In this document: positions 6,901-14,071 of the stretch, piece after piece
Layout: each line of letters opens with the position of its first letter
Position numbering within the stretch: position 1 is the stretch's first letter
Assembly (NCBI GenBank): GCA_964618515.1
Contig: CAZUAS010000070.1
Coordinates: 1-15,397, forward strand
Reading direction: 5' to 3'
From: JAFGNW01 sp964618515
Lineage (GTDB): Bacteria; Zixibacteria; MSB-5A5; GN15; FEB-12
DNA length: 15,397 nucleotides
Program-made: the position numbers and the translations under genes
The notes under the pieces: model-generated
The model's database searches: none
The model's input: the letters and a program-made list of their open reading frames with translations, nothing else
Told to the model about the DNA's origin: nothing

Positions 6901-9642
6901 TTGTCCGAAAATCTCTTAATAAAGTCGGATAGATGCGACCGGATAAATATAATCCTGGCCGGGCTGGTCTTTCTGGGTTCATTTATTGTTTATGCTTTAA
7001 CGGTTCAGAGAACTCTTTCATTCTGGGATTGCGGCGAGTTTATTGCCTGTTCGTATATTCTTGGTATTCCACACCCGCCCGGAACACCTTTGTTTGTTAT
7101 TCTGGGGCGTATTTTTTCGATTCTTCCCTTTGTGGAAGATATTTCCTACCGGGTCAACTACCTGTCAGTCATTTCATCGGCTTTTACCGCCATGTTCAGT
7201 TATCTTTTGACGGTTCGTTTGGTCGGCTACTTTTTCGGGGATAAGAGAAATGAGCGTCTGAATCGAATTATTGCTTATATCGGGGGGGTAGCGGCGGGCT
7301 TTTTTGTGGCTTTTTCCGAAACCAACTGGGGCAATTCGGTGGAGGCCGAGGTTTACGGATTGAGTCTGGCCTTAATGGTCATGATGGTTTGGTTGACGGT
7401 TCGATATTTTGAGGAACGGGGAACTTATAATGCCGCCCGGACAATGATTCTGGTTTTTTACCTGGCACTGGTTGGCGTGGGGATTCACCTGACAGTTTTT
7501 CTGGTGGTTCCGATGTGTGCCGTCTTTTTTATTCTGAAGGATAATGCCGCACCCCGTGATTGGCTGCTGGTCTGCGGTTTTGTTCTTGTCGAACTGTTGT
7601 TGATTATGTTGTTCTCCGAGGGCCGCGGTGGGGTGGACATGTTTTACCTGGTATCCGGCCTTTTAGGCCTGATGCTTTTGATTATGCTTTACAAGAAACT
7701 TGACTGGGGGATTGTGGTGGCTACGGCCGCGGTATCGTCCATCATGATTGGCTTCGCCACTTTCATGGTCGTGATGCCGATCGGTTTCGGCGTCTTGGTG
7801 CTCTTAGCCCTGGTCTCGAAACGTTTTAATGTTAACCTGCGCTGGAAAACTTCGATGGCGATTCTGCTGGTGGCGGCTATCGGCTTTTCGGTGCATCTTT
7901 TTATTCCCATTCGTTCCGCCTTGAATCCCCGTATCAATGAAAATAATCCGTCTCGAAGTTTCAAGACTTTCATTGATTTCCTGGAACGCAGGCAGTATGG
8001 CCAGCAATCGATGGTGGACCGGATGTTTCAGCGACGGGGAACCTGGCAACATCAGTTCGGCCGGCATCCCCATATGGGCTTCTGGTCATATTTCGAAGAG
8101 CAGTACTCGAAACCGGGCCTGCCTTTTACGATCCTGCTGGTGCTGGGACTACTGGGATTATACGTCAGTATTCGCAAGCGGCTGGAAATCGGCCTGCCGT
8201 TTTTTACTCTTTTTATAATTTGTTCCGCGGGTTTGATTTTGTACATGAATTTTGCCGACGGCATTCTTTATAACACCCGCACCGGTGACGCTTATCTGGA
8301 AGTCCGCGACCGGGATTATTTTTTCACTCCGGCTTTTGTCTTTTTTGGAATCTGTATCGGCACCGGCGTTTCCGCCCTGATTACCCTTGTCCGTGACCAA
8401 CTGGAAAAAATCAAACCCGGTATACAGAAAACAGTCGTTTATTTCTCCACCGTCCTGGCTCTGCTGCCGGTTTTATCCCTGGCCAATAATTACAAAACCA
8501 ATGACCGTTCCAATAATTTCCTTCCCTACACCTATGCCGCCGATATGCTGGACACCTGCGAGGAAAACGCCATCCTTTTCACCACCGGGGATAACGAAAC
8601 CTTCCCCCTGTGGTGCCTCCAGGAGGTTTACAATTATCGTAAAGATGTTCGGGTGGTGAATCTCTCGCTTTTGGGCACCGACTGGTACGTTTACCAAATG
8701 AAAACCCAGTATGGCGTTCCCATTTCGTTGACCAAGGAACAGATATTATGGAATGAATACGAGATCCAGCCGGGGGTGAAGGTGAACCGGCCGGACAAGA
8801 TGTTCAAGGACCGTCCCCGTAACCGGATGGCGTATATGCAGGCGACCATGTACAACAACCAGGTACTGCGGGTCCAGGACATGATTGTTGACGAGATAGT
8901 CATAGAAAATCGCTGGCAGGCGCCCATTTATTTTTCGTCACCGCCTTACGACGAATCGCCGCTCAACCTGCGCAGCCGGGCCACCCGGGTGGGTCTCTTG
9001 TACCGGCTGGAGCGGGAACCTAAAGAGAATCTGGTGGACGCTGACCGGAGTTATGATTTGTTCATGAACAAATATCGCTACACCGGGTTGAACGATATCC
9101 GGGTTTATCGCGACCACAGCGCCACCAGGGATTTCGCCATTACTTACGGCGGCAGTGTTATGCCCATTGTCAACGAACTCCTGAGGACAGGAAAAAGCGA
9201 CAGCGTTAATGCCCTGCTTTATAAAATGGTCGAGGTCTATCCGGAGTTCTGGCAGCCTTATTTTGTCATCTCCGACCTGGCTTTAAGGAAAGGCGACACC
9301 GCCACCTCTCAGGATATCCTGAGAAAATGTCATGAGAATTTTAAAGCTCTGCATGAGGCCTACCCGAATAACCTTTATTACCTGCAGGATTACGGGATGG
9401 TTTTGGTAGAACTGGGGCGGGGCGCCGACAACCAGTCGCAAATCGAGGAAGGTTTACAGCTGATGTGGCGTTCGTTCAACGGCAACTCCGACAATACTAT
9501 TCTTTTCAAGAAGCTGGCGACGGTACTGGCGGAACTGGGCCGCTACGAAGAACTTCAGAGAGCCGCCCGGCAAGCGGCTCAATACAAACGAAATTTAACC
9601 GACCCCTACCTGCAGCGGCTGCTCAATATCGGAGGTTCGTAA
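6901..9642 (+). CDS. DUF2723 (TMEM260-like) membrane glycosyltransferase, copy A
   Basis: The protein has 913 residues. The N-terminal two-thirds is multi-spanning membrane protein with the DUF2723/TMEM260-like signature. After the first helix comes FWDCGEFIACS (D43, E46), then GIPHPPGTPLF (58-64), both in the predicted first extracytoplasmic loop. That is where GT-C fold glycosyltransferases carry their catalytic acidic residue. The family (CAZy GT117; the eukaryotic member TMEM260 is a protein O-mannosyltransferase) uses lipid-linked sugars. Donor and acceptor here are unknown. Residues about 540-700 form a soluble domain with TTGDNETFPLWCLQEVY and LEVRDRDYFF near it. The last about 140 residues are TPR-like helices (YPEFWQPYF onward). 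The start is TTG with a strong ribosome site. The gene is followed 60 bases later by a close paralog in the same orientation, probably co-transcribed. Confidence 0.9.
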   Translation: MSENLLIKSDRCDRINIILAGLVFLGSFIVYALTVQRTLSFWDCGEFIACSYILGIPHPPGTPLFVILGRIFSILPFVEDISYRVNYLSVISSAFTAMFSYLLTVRLVGYFFGDKRNERLNRIIAYIGGVAAGFFVAFSETNWGNSVEAEVYGLSLALMVMMVWLTVRYFEERGTYNAARTMILVFYLALVGVGIHLTVFLVVPMCAVFFILKDNAAPRDWLLVCGFVLVELLLIMLFSEGRGGVDMFYLVSGLLGLMLLIMLYKKLDWGIVVATAAVSSIMIGFATFMVVMPIGFGVLVLLALVSKRFNVNLRWKTSMAILLVAAIGFSVHLFIPIRSALNPRINENNPSRSFKTFIDFLERRQYGQQSMVDRMFQRRGTWQHQFGRHPHMGFWSYFEEQYSKPGLPFTILLVLGLLGLYVSIRKRLEIGLPFFTLFIICSAGLILYMNFADGILYNTRTGDAYLEVRDRDYFFTPAFVFFGICIGTGVSALITLVRDQLEKIKPGIQKTVVYFSTVLALLPVLSLANNYKTNDRSNNFLPYTYAADMLDTCEENAILFTTGDNETFPLWCLQEVYNYRKDVRVVNLSLLGTDWYVYQMKTQYGVPISLTKEQILWNEYEIQPGVKVNRPDKMFKDRPRNRMAYMQATMYNNQVLRVQDMIVDEIVIENRWQAPIYFSSPPYDESPLNLRSRATRVGLLYRLEREPKENLVDADRSYDLFMNKYRYTGLNDIRVYRDHSATRDFAITYGGSVMPIVNELLRTGKSDSVNALLYKMVEVYPEFWQPYFVISDLALRKGDTATSQDILRKCHENFKALHEAYPNNLYYLQDYGMVLVELGRGADNQSQIEEGLQLMWRSFNGNSDNTILFKKLATVLAELGRYEELQRAARQAAQYKRNLTDPYLQRLLNIGGS

Positions 9643-9662
9643 GCCGTTACAGATTAACGGCT
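9642..9662 (+). other. Intercistronic stem-loop between the DUF2723 paralogs
   Basis: AGCCGTTA (9642-9649) pairs perfectly with TAACGGCT (9655-9662) around a 5-base loop, starting at the last base of the copy A stop codon. No U-tract follows, so it is unlikely to terminate fully. It may stabilise the upstream mRNA end or attenuate copy B. Confidence 0.55.
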
Positions 9663-9702
9663 CACTCCGGACTGATTAATGATGTGGTAAGGTGTAATAA
9701 AT

Positions 9703-12438
9703 ATGAACGATAAAAAAACATTCGACCTGACCAATGCCATGCTGGCGGGGTTGGTCTTTCTGGGCTCATTTATTGTTTATGCTCTGACCGTGCAACGGAC
9801 ATTTTCATTCTGGGACTGTGGCGAGTTTATTGCCTGCTCTTATATACTGGGTATCCCGCACCCGCCGGGCACACCCTTATTTATAATTTTGGGTCGTCTC
9901 TTTTCCATTATTCCCTTCGTGGCTGATATCTCTTATCGTGTTAACTATCTGTCGGTGATTTCCTCGGCTTTTACCGCCATGTTCAGTTATCTTTTGACCG
10001 TGCGCCTGGTCGGATATTTTTTTGCGGAGAAAAAAGATGTTTTTCTGAATCGTTTGATTGCTTATACCGGTGGTATTGCCGCGGGCTTTTTTGTCGCTTT
10101 CTCCGAAACCAACTGGGGAAATGCCGTCGAAGCCGAGGTGTACGGGTTGGCTCTGGCGCTGATGGTGATGATGATATGGCTGACGGTGCGCTATTACGAG
10201 GAACGCGGGACATTAAAAGCATACCGAACGATGATTCTGGTATTTTACCTGGCTCTGGTCGGGGTCGGGATTCACCTGACCGTCTTCCTGGTGGTACCCA
10301 TTTGCGCCGTTTTCTTTCTTTTGAAAGATGACGCCGTCCCGAGAGACTGGCTTTTAGTCTGCAGTTTCATTATTGTCGAATTGCTCTTAATCGTTGTTTT
10401 TGCCGATGGCCGGGGCGGGGTTAACGCCTTTTATACTGCTACCGGTGTGCTGGCTTTAATCCTGGTCATCCTGTTGTATAAAAAAATCAACTGGGGTATT
10501 CTGGTGGCGGTGGGTGCTATCAGCAGTATCATGACCAGTTTCATGAATTTTATGATTATCATGCCTCTGGGACTGATAATACTGATTGTGATGGCGATGC
10601 TTTCCCGGCGGTATGGCTGGCGACTGGCTTGGAAACCGGCCATGGCCATCCTGCTGGTGGCCGTTATCGGATTTTCGGTACACCTGTTTATCCCGATTCG
10701 CTCCAGTCTCAATCCCCGTATCGACGAAAACAATCCTTCCCGGAGTTTCCGAACCTTCATCGATTTTCTCGACCGCAAACAATATGGCCAGCAGTCGATG
10801 GTGGACCGGATGTTTCAGCGTCGAGGGCAATGGGAAAACCAGTTCGGCCGCCATCCCCATATGGGCTTCTGGTCCTATTTCGAGGAGCAGTATTCGCAAC
10901 CGGGAATCGTCTTCACGGTCCTGTTGGTTCTCGGGCTTCTGGGAATATACGTGGCTATCAGGAAAAGACTCGAAATGGGCCTGCCTTTTTTCACCCTCTT
11001 TCTGATATGTTCGGCAGGTTTGATACTCTATATGAATTTTGCCGACGGGACGATGTTCGAACCGCGCTTTGATAATGCATATCTTGAGGTGCGCAATCGT
11101 GATTATTTCTTTACCCCGGCGTTCGTGTTTTTCGGAATCGCCATCGGCCTGGGTGTCGCGGCCCTGATAACTCTGGTCCGGGATAAAATGCAACAGTTGA
11201 AACCGGGGGCGGAAAAAGCGGTGGTTTATGTTTCCACGGTTCTGTGTCTTTTGCCCGGTTTTGCCCTGGCCAATAATTATTACCCCAGCGACCGCTCTCA
11301 AAACTATCTGCCCCTTATTTACGCTAAAAATATTCTCGACACCTGCGATAAGGACGCCATTCTTTTCACTTCGGGCGATAACGACACCTTCCCGGTATGG
11401 TGTCTTCAGGAAGTTTATGATTATCGTAAGGATATCCGGGTGGTCAACCTTTCGCTTTTGAATACCGATTGGTACATCCAGCAGATGAAAGACCGCTACA
11501 ACGTGCCGATTTCCCTGAGCGACGAGCAGATATTATGGTATCCTTATGAATTTCAGCCGGGCGTGGTTTTTGGCCGAGCTTTGAAACCGTTTTACGACAA
11601 ACCCCGCAAGCGGATGACGTATCTTCAGGCTTTCACGCCCGACGGCATTGCCGTCCGGGACATGATGATGGATGAAATCATCATCGAAAACAAGTGGCAG
11701 TGCCCGATTTATTTTTCGACGCCGCCTTATGCCGAATCACCCCTCAAGCTGCGGGAACGAGCGGTGACGGTCGGCATGCTCTACAAGCTGGAGCGGGAAC
11801 CCGCCGAGGGCTTGATTGACGTCGATAAAGGGTATGACCTGTTTATGAATACCTATGCTTTTACCGGGCTAGATGGACCCCGGGTTTATCGCGACGATAA
11901 CGCCACCGGTTTGTTCAGCCTGATGGGCAACCGGGCTATCCAGCTGTACGATGCCCTCAGGCAACGGCAAAAAAATGACAGCGCCATGGCTATTCTTGAT
12001 AAAATGGTCGATGTTTATCCCGAATTCTGGCAGACATACTACCTTCTTGCCAATCAGTTTGAAATCGAAGGCGACAGTACCCGGGCAATGGAGATATTAC
12101 TAAAAGCCCGGGATACGCTCGAAGTATATGTGCAGTGGGATGGCCTCAATCAGGGATATATCCAGAACCTGGGTCTGATAAAGTATGAGATTGCCCATCG
12201 GAAAAACGACGCGGCCATGCTTGAAGAGGCGGCGAAACTGCTGTGGCGGGGTTTCCTGATAAATCCCAATGAACTTATGGCTTTTCGCAACCTGGTGCCG
12301 GTCCTCGCACAAATGGGCCGTTATACCGAGATGCAAAGAGCCGCCTCCATTATCGCCCCGTATAAACGGAACCTTAGCGACCCAGTCTTGCAACACATCT
12401 TAGGTACGATGAATATGGGTAATGCCCCGCAACCATAG
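9703..12438 (+). CDS. DUF2723 (TMEM260-like) membrane glycosyltransferase, copy B
   Basis: The protein has 911 residues and is a tandem paralog of the preceding gene. It keeps FWDCGEFIACS (D38, E41), GIPHPPGTPLF, the RSFRTFIDFLDRKQYGQQS and HPHMGFWSYFEEQYS loops, LEVRNRDYFF and SGDNDTFPVWCLQEVY, so it should have the same GT-C type activity in the inner membrane. By eye the first ~230 residues match copy A at roughly four in five positions. The C-terminal TPR-like tail (about 760-911) matches far less, and two loops have changed (DGTMFEPRFDNAY against DGILYNTRTGDAY; FTPDGIAVRDM against MYNNQVLRVQDM). These changes suggest different partners or acceptors. The ATG at 9703 has TAAGGTG (9688-9694) 8 bases upstream. 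An intrinsic terminator follows the stop by about 20 bases. Confidence 0.9.
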   Translation: MNDKKTFDLTNAMLAGLVFLGSFIVYALTVQRTFSFWDCGEFIACSYILGIPHPPGTPLFIILGRLFSIIPFVADISYRVNYLSVISSAFTAMFSYLLTVRLVGYFFAEKKDVFLNRLIAYTGGIAAGFFVAFSETNWGNAVEAEVYGLALALMVMMIWLTVRYYEERGTLKAYRTMILVFYLALVGVGIHLTVFLVVPICAVFFLLKDDAVPRDWLLVCSFIIVELLLIVVFADGRGGVNAFYTATGVLALILVILLYKKINWGILVAVGAISSIMTSFMNFMIIMPLGLIILIVMAMLSRRYGWRLAWKPAMAILLVAVIGFSVHLFIPIRSSLNPRIDENNPSRSFRTFIDFLDRKQYGQQSMVDRMFQRRGQWENQFGRHPHMGFWSYFEEQYSQPGIVFTVLLVLGLLGIYVAIRKRLEMGLPFFTLFLICSAGLILYMNFADGTMFEPRFDNAYLEVRNRDYFFTPAFVFFGIAIGLGVAALITLVRDKMQQLKPGAEKAVVYVSTVLCLLPGFALANNYYPSDRSQNYLPLIYAKNILDTCDKDAILFTSGDNDTFPVWCLQEVYDYRKDIRVVNLSLLNTDWYIQQMKDRYNVPISLSDEQILWYPYEFQPGVVFGRALKPFYDKPRKRMTYLQAFTPDGIAVRDMMMDEIIIENKWQCPIYFSTPPYAESPLKLRERAVTVGMLYKLEREPAEGLIDVDKGYDLFMNTYAFTGLDGPRVYRDDNATGLFSLMGNRAIQLYDALRQRQKNDSAMAILDKMVDVYPEFWQTYYLLANQFEIEGDSTRAMEILLKARDTLEVYVQWDGLNQGYIQNLGLIKYEIAHRKNDAAMLEEAAKLLWRGFLINPNELMAFRNLVPVLAQMGRYTEMQRAASIIAPYKRNLSDPVLQHILGTMNMGNAPQP

Positions 12439-12458
12439 GGCGGTTGATTTTTTTCGTT

Positions 12459-12491
12459 AAGAGCTTTTATCGGATAATAAAAGCTCTTTTT
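12459..12491 (+). terminator. Rho-independent terminator after DUF2723 copy B
   Basis: AAGAGCTTTTAT (12459-12470) pairs perfectly with ATAAAAGCTCTT (12477-12488) around a 6-base loop, and a T run follows (12487-12491). The T run is on the + strand side only, so it serves the DUF2723 pair. The convergent HTH gene ends 2 bases beyond it and may use the same hairpin without a good U-tract. Confidence 0.88.
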
Positions 12492-12492
12492 A

Positions 12493-12966
12493 TCAATCGG
12501 ATAATTTGTAACCGGGCAGGCGGCGATAAGTACCCCCCGACCGTTCCATCATTTTTTCCATGATGAATTCCCGGCGGACGGTGGCGTAATCCTCGTGGTA
12601 ACGGCCGATGATATTGTTTACCTCGGTTTCGGAATAATCCCGGTTGGGTTCGAACTGAGCCAGGATATATTCGAGCAGGTACTTGCGTTTGCTGCGCTTG
12701 GCCGGTAAAATTTCAATATGGTCGTCTTTGACGAAATTTTTGATTACTTTTTCTTTCGGGGTATTTTTGGTCTGGTTGGAATGTTGTTCCAGCCATTGCA
12801 GAACCGATTGTTCCGGGATGCGCCAGTCTTTACCGATCTTGTAGGCCATAATCTCGCCTGACTGAACTTTGCGGGTAATGACCTGGACATTCATCTTTAG
12901 TTTTTCCGCCAGTTCGGCGGTAGTGAAAAATTCCGTATTCTTGATAATACCATCGCTGTAATCCAT
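12493..12966 (-). CDS. Excisionase-type HTH fused to DUF2087, probable transcription regulator
   Basis: The protein has 157 residues. Residues about 12-62 form an excisionase/MerR-like winged HTH (FFTTAELAEKLKMNVQVITR, then GEIMAYKIGKDWRIPEQSVLQWLE), the DNA-binding module found in Xis proteins and many small regulators. A Lys-rich linker leads to a DUF2087 domain at about 92-152 (KRKYLLEYILAQFEPNRDYS, NNIIGRYHEDYATVRREF, GGTYRRL). DUF2087 is common in small regulators and its ligand or role is unclear. No integrase is nearby, so it is read as a transcription factor, not a phage excisionase. The ATG at 12966 has AAGGAG (12974-12979 on the minus strand) 7 bases away. Its promoter has a near-consensus sequence and contains a perfect palindrome, so self-repression is likely. 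It diverges from the EamA transporter gene, the most obvious other target. Confidence 0.85.
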   Translation of the reverse strand: MDYSDGIIKNTEFFTTAELAEKLKMNVQVITRKVQSGEIMAYKIGKDWRIPEQSVLQWLEQHSNQTKNTPKEKVIKNFVKDDHIEILPAKRSKRKYLLEYILAQFEPNRDYSETEVNNIIGRYHEDYATVRREFIMEKMMERSGGTYRRLPGYKLSD

Positions 12967-12994
12967 TGAAGCACTCCTTAATAATTTAGCGGGT

Positions 12995-13022
12995 ATTATA
13001 TGACAGTGTCATATATTGTCAA
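12995..13022 (-). promoter_or_regulatory. Sigma-70 type promoter of the HTH-DUF2087 gene
   Basis: Read on the minus strand: TTGACA (13022-13017), a 16-base spacer, and TATAAT (13000-12995). Both hexamers are perfect consensus. Transcription would begin near 12988, giving a leader of about 22 bases that holds the AAGGAG ribosome site. A promoter this strong on a regulator gene fits tight repression. Confidence 0.82.
12997..13015. promoter_or_regulatory. Palindromic operator inside the promoter spacer
   Basis: TATATGACA-G-TGTCATATA is a perfect 9-bp inverted repeat with one central base. It covers the whole spacer between -35 and -10 and four bases of the -10 box, so a protein bound here would block RNA polymerase. 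A further half-site TATCATATA (8 of 9) lies at 13029-13037, 22 bp from the matching arm, about two helical turns. The likely binder is the HTH-DUF2087 protein itself. This is an inference from position. Confidence 0.75.
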
Positions 13023-13060
13023 GTATTTTATCATATAATCCGGTATTTTTTTAAATTTTT

Positions 13061-13089
13061 CTTACATGTTTTCCATATCCGCTTATAAT
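13061..13089 (+). promoter_or_regulatory. Possible promoter of the EamA transporter gene
   Basis: CTTACA (13061-13066, four of six matches to the -35 consensus) and TATAAT (13084-13089) are 17 bases apart. This would start a transcript near 13096 with a leader of about 65 bases. It is separated from the palindrome by about 45 bp, so shared regulation is possible but not shown. Confidence 0.45.
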
Positions 13090-13161
13090 TATTTGTTAAG
13101 GCGATATTTCACCTTTTATAAAAATTGACGGAGATATCAAATTTGTCGTTATTGAACCGGT

Positions 13162-14016
13162 ATGAGATTATTTCTCTATGTTGTTATCTGTCTCATCTGG
13201 GGAACCACCTGGATAGCTATTAAAATCGGACTCAGCCAGGCGCCGCCTCTGTACACTTCCAGCTTCAGGTTTATCCTTGCCGTATTATTGTTGGCTCTTA
13301 TCGTCCAGGTAAAAAAATACTCCTATCCCGGCAACTGGAAAGATTTCTTACGGCTGGGTTATCCCGGGCTTTACATGTACGGCGTGAGCTATGCCCTGAT
13401 TTATTTTTCAGAGCTGTTCATAGATTCCGCCCTGGCGGCTATCGTCTTTGCATCCTTTCCCTTTTTTGTGGCTTTATTGTCATGGCTGATGTTGCAAAAG
13501 GAAAAACTTAAAGGTCTTGAATGGCTGGGACTGTTGCTGGGTCTGACCGGGGTGGTTCTTATTTCCGTTGATTCATTACACTCGGCACGGGATATTTTTC
13601 TGGGTACCCTGCTGGCGCTGGGTGGAACCGGTGCCGCGGCTTACGGCATGTTACTGCACAAAGAGAAATTTTCGGATACGAACATATATATCGCCGCCAC
13701 GGTACAGATGTTATGCGGGGGAGTGCTTTTGATTCTGCCGGCTGTTTTTTTCGAAGACTGGTCGTCGATTAATTTTACTTTCGAAACGGTCGGGTCGATT
13801 ATTTACCTGGCGCTATTCGGTTCGGTAATTGCATTCCTGGCTTATTACTGGTTACTGGCGCGGAGTCGCGCCATAACCGTGGCTCTGATTGCTTTTATAA
13901 CCCCCCTGGTGGCTATTTTTATCGGCGTTATTTTCTTTCAGGAAAAGTTATCCCTGCTTATCAGTCTGGGAACGGTTCTCATCCTGTCCGGCGTCCTGCT
14001 GGTAGAACGTCGTTAA
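13162..14016 (+). CDS. EamA/DMT superfamily transporter (10 TM)
   Basis: The protein has 284 residues, the usual length for the drug/metabolite transporter EamA family, with two EamA repeats (about 3-136 and 146-282) and ten predicted membrane helices. Family marks are the N-terminal LIWGTTWIAIKIGL and the late FFQEKLSLLISLGTVLILSG, the position of the typical E-x-L motif at the end of repeat two. Members export amino acids, nucleosides or drugs by exchange or with proton flow. The substrate cannot be read from sequence. The ATG at 13162 follows an in-frame stop at 13153 and begins the conserved family sequence directly, although no good ribosome site precedes it. It diverges from the HTH-DUF2087 regulator and converges with the repeat protein gene. 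The regulator may control it in response to the exported compound. Confidence 0.88.
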   Translation: MRLFLYVVICLIWGTTWIAIKIGLSQAPPLYTSSFRFILAVLLLALIVQVKKYSYPGNWKDFLRLGYPGLYMYGVSYALIYFSELFIDSALAAIVFASFPFFVALLSWLMLQKEKLKGLEWLGLLLGLTGVVLISVDSLHSARDIFLGTLLALGGTGAAAYGMLLHKEKFSDTNIYIAATVQMLCGGVLLILPAVFFEDWSSINFTFETVGSIIYLALFGSVIAFLAYYWLLARSRAITVALIAFITPLVAIFIGVIFFQEKLSLLISLGTVLILSGVLLVERR

Positions 14017-14046
14017 CGCATGTCTATCCCCCGTTATTGTTTTATC

Positions 14047-14071
14047 GGGCTTTGACTATTTATCAAAGCCC
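14047..14071. terminator. Hairpin at convergent 3' ends (weak terminator candidate)
   Basis: GGGCTTTGA (14047-14055) pairs perfectly with TCAAAGCCC (14063-14071) around a 7-base loop. It lies 30 bases beyond the EamA stop and overlaps the last codons and stop of the opposing repeat-protein gene. No T run follows on either strand, so termination would be inefficient or factor-aided. Confidence 0.45.

Larger units (their letters stand above)
6901..12438 (+). repeat. Tandem gene duplication (two DUF2723 copies)
   Basis: Copies A (6901-9642) and B (9703-12438) align over their whole length with the same orientation and near-equal size. Identity is high in the membrane half, including long stretches identical at the DNA level (for example 7177-7211 with 9964-9998), and falls toward the 3' ends. 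Confidence 0.9.

Noticed and set aside
6599..6919. 106-codon open frame on the + strand over the small membrane gene
   Set aside because: It overlaps the opposite-strand gene with a GGAGG site and also runs into the DUF2723 start. The protein is compositionally odd and lacks a ribosome site.
10456..11301. 281-codon open frame on the - strand inside DUF2723 copy B
   Set aside because: It is antisense to a strongly conserved coding region and has no ribosome site. It is rich in His, Gln and Arg, as typical shadow frames are, and has no long counterpart inside copy A, where only short minus-strand frames occur.
12493..12966. Phage excisionase as part of an integrated element
   Set aside because: The HTH is of the excisionase type, but there is no integrase, no attachment-site repeats and no phage genes nearby, and the DUF2087 domain fits a cellular regulator.
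13125..13153. TTGACG as a -35 box for a leaderless EamA transcript
   Set aside because: The matching -10 position reads GTTATT, a poor match. The CTTACA/TATAAT pair at 13061-13089 is better.
13143..13223. 26-codon TTG-started leader-like frame before and into the EamA gene, with GGAG at 13130-13133
   Set aside because: The ribosome-site spacing is acceptable, which made it tempting as a leader peptide. It starts with TTG, overlaps the EamA coding sequence for most of its length, and has no other support.
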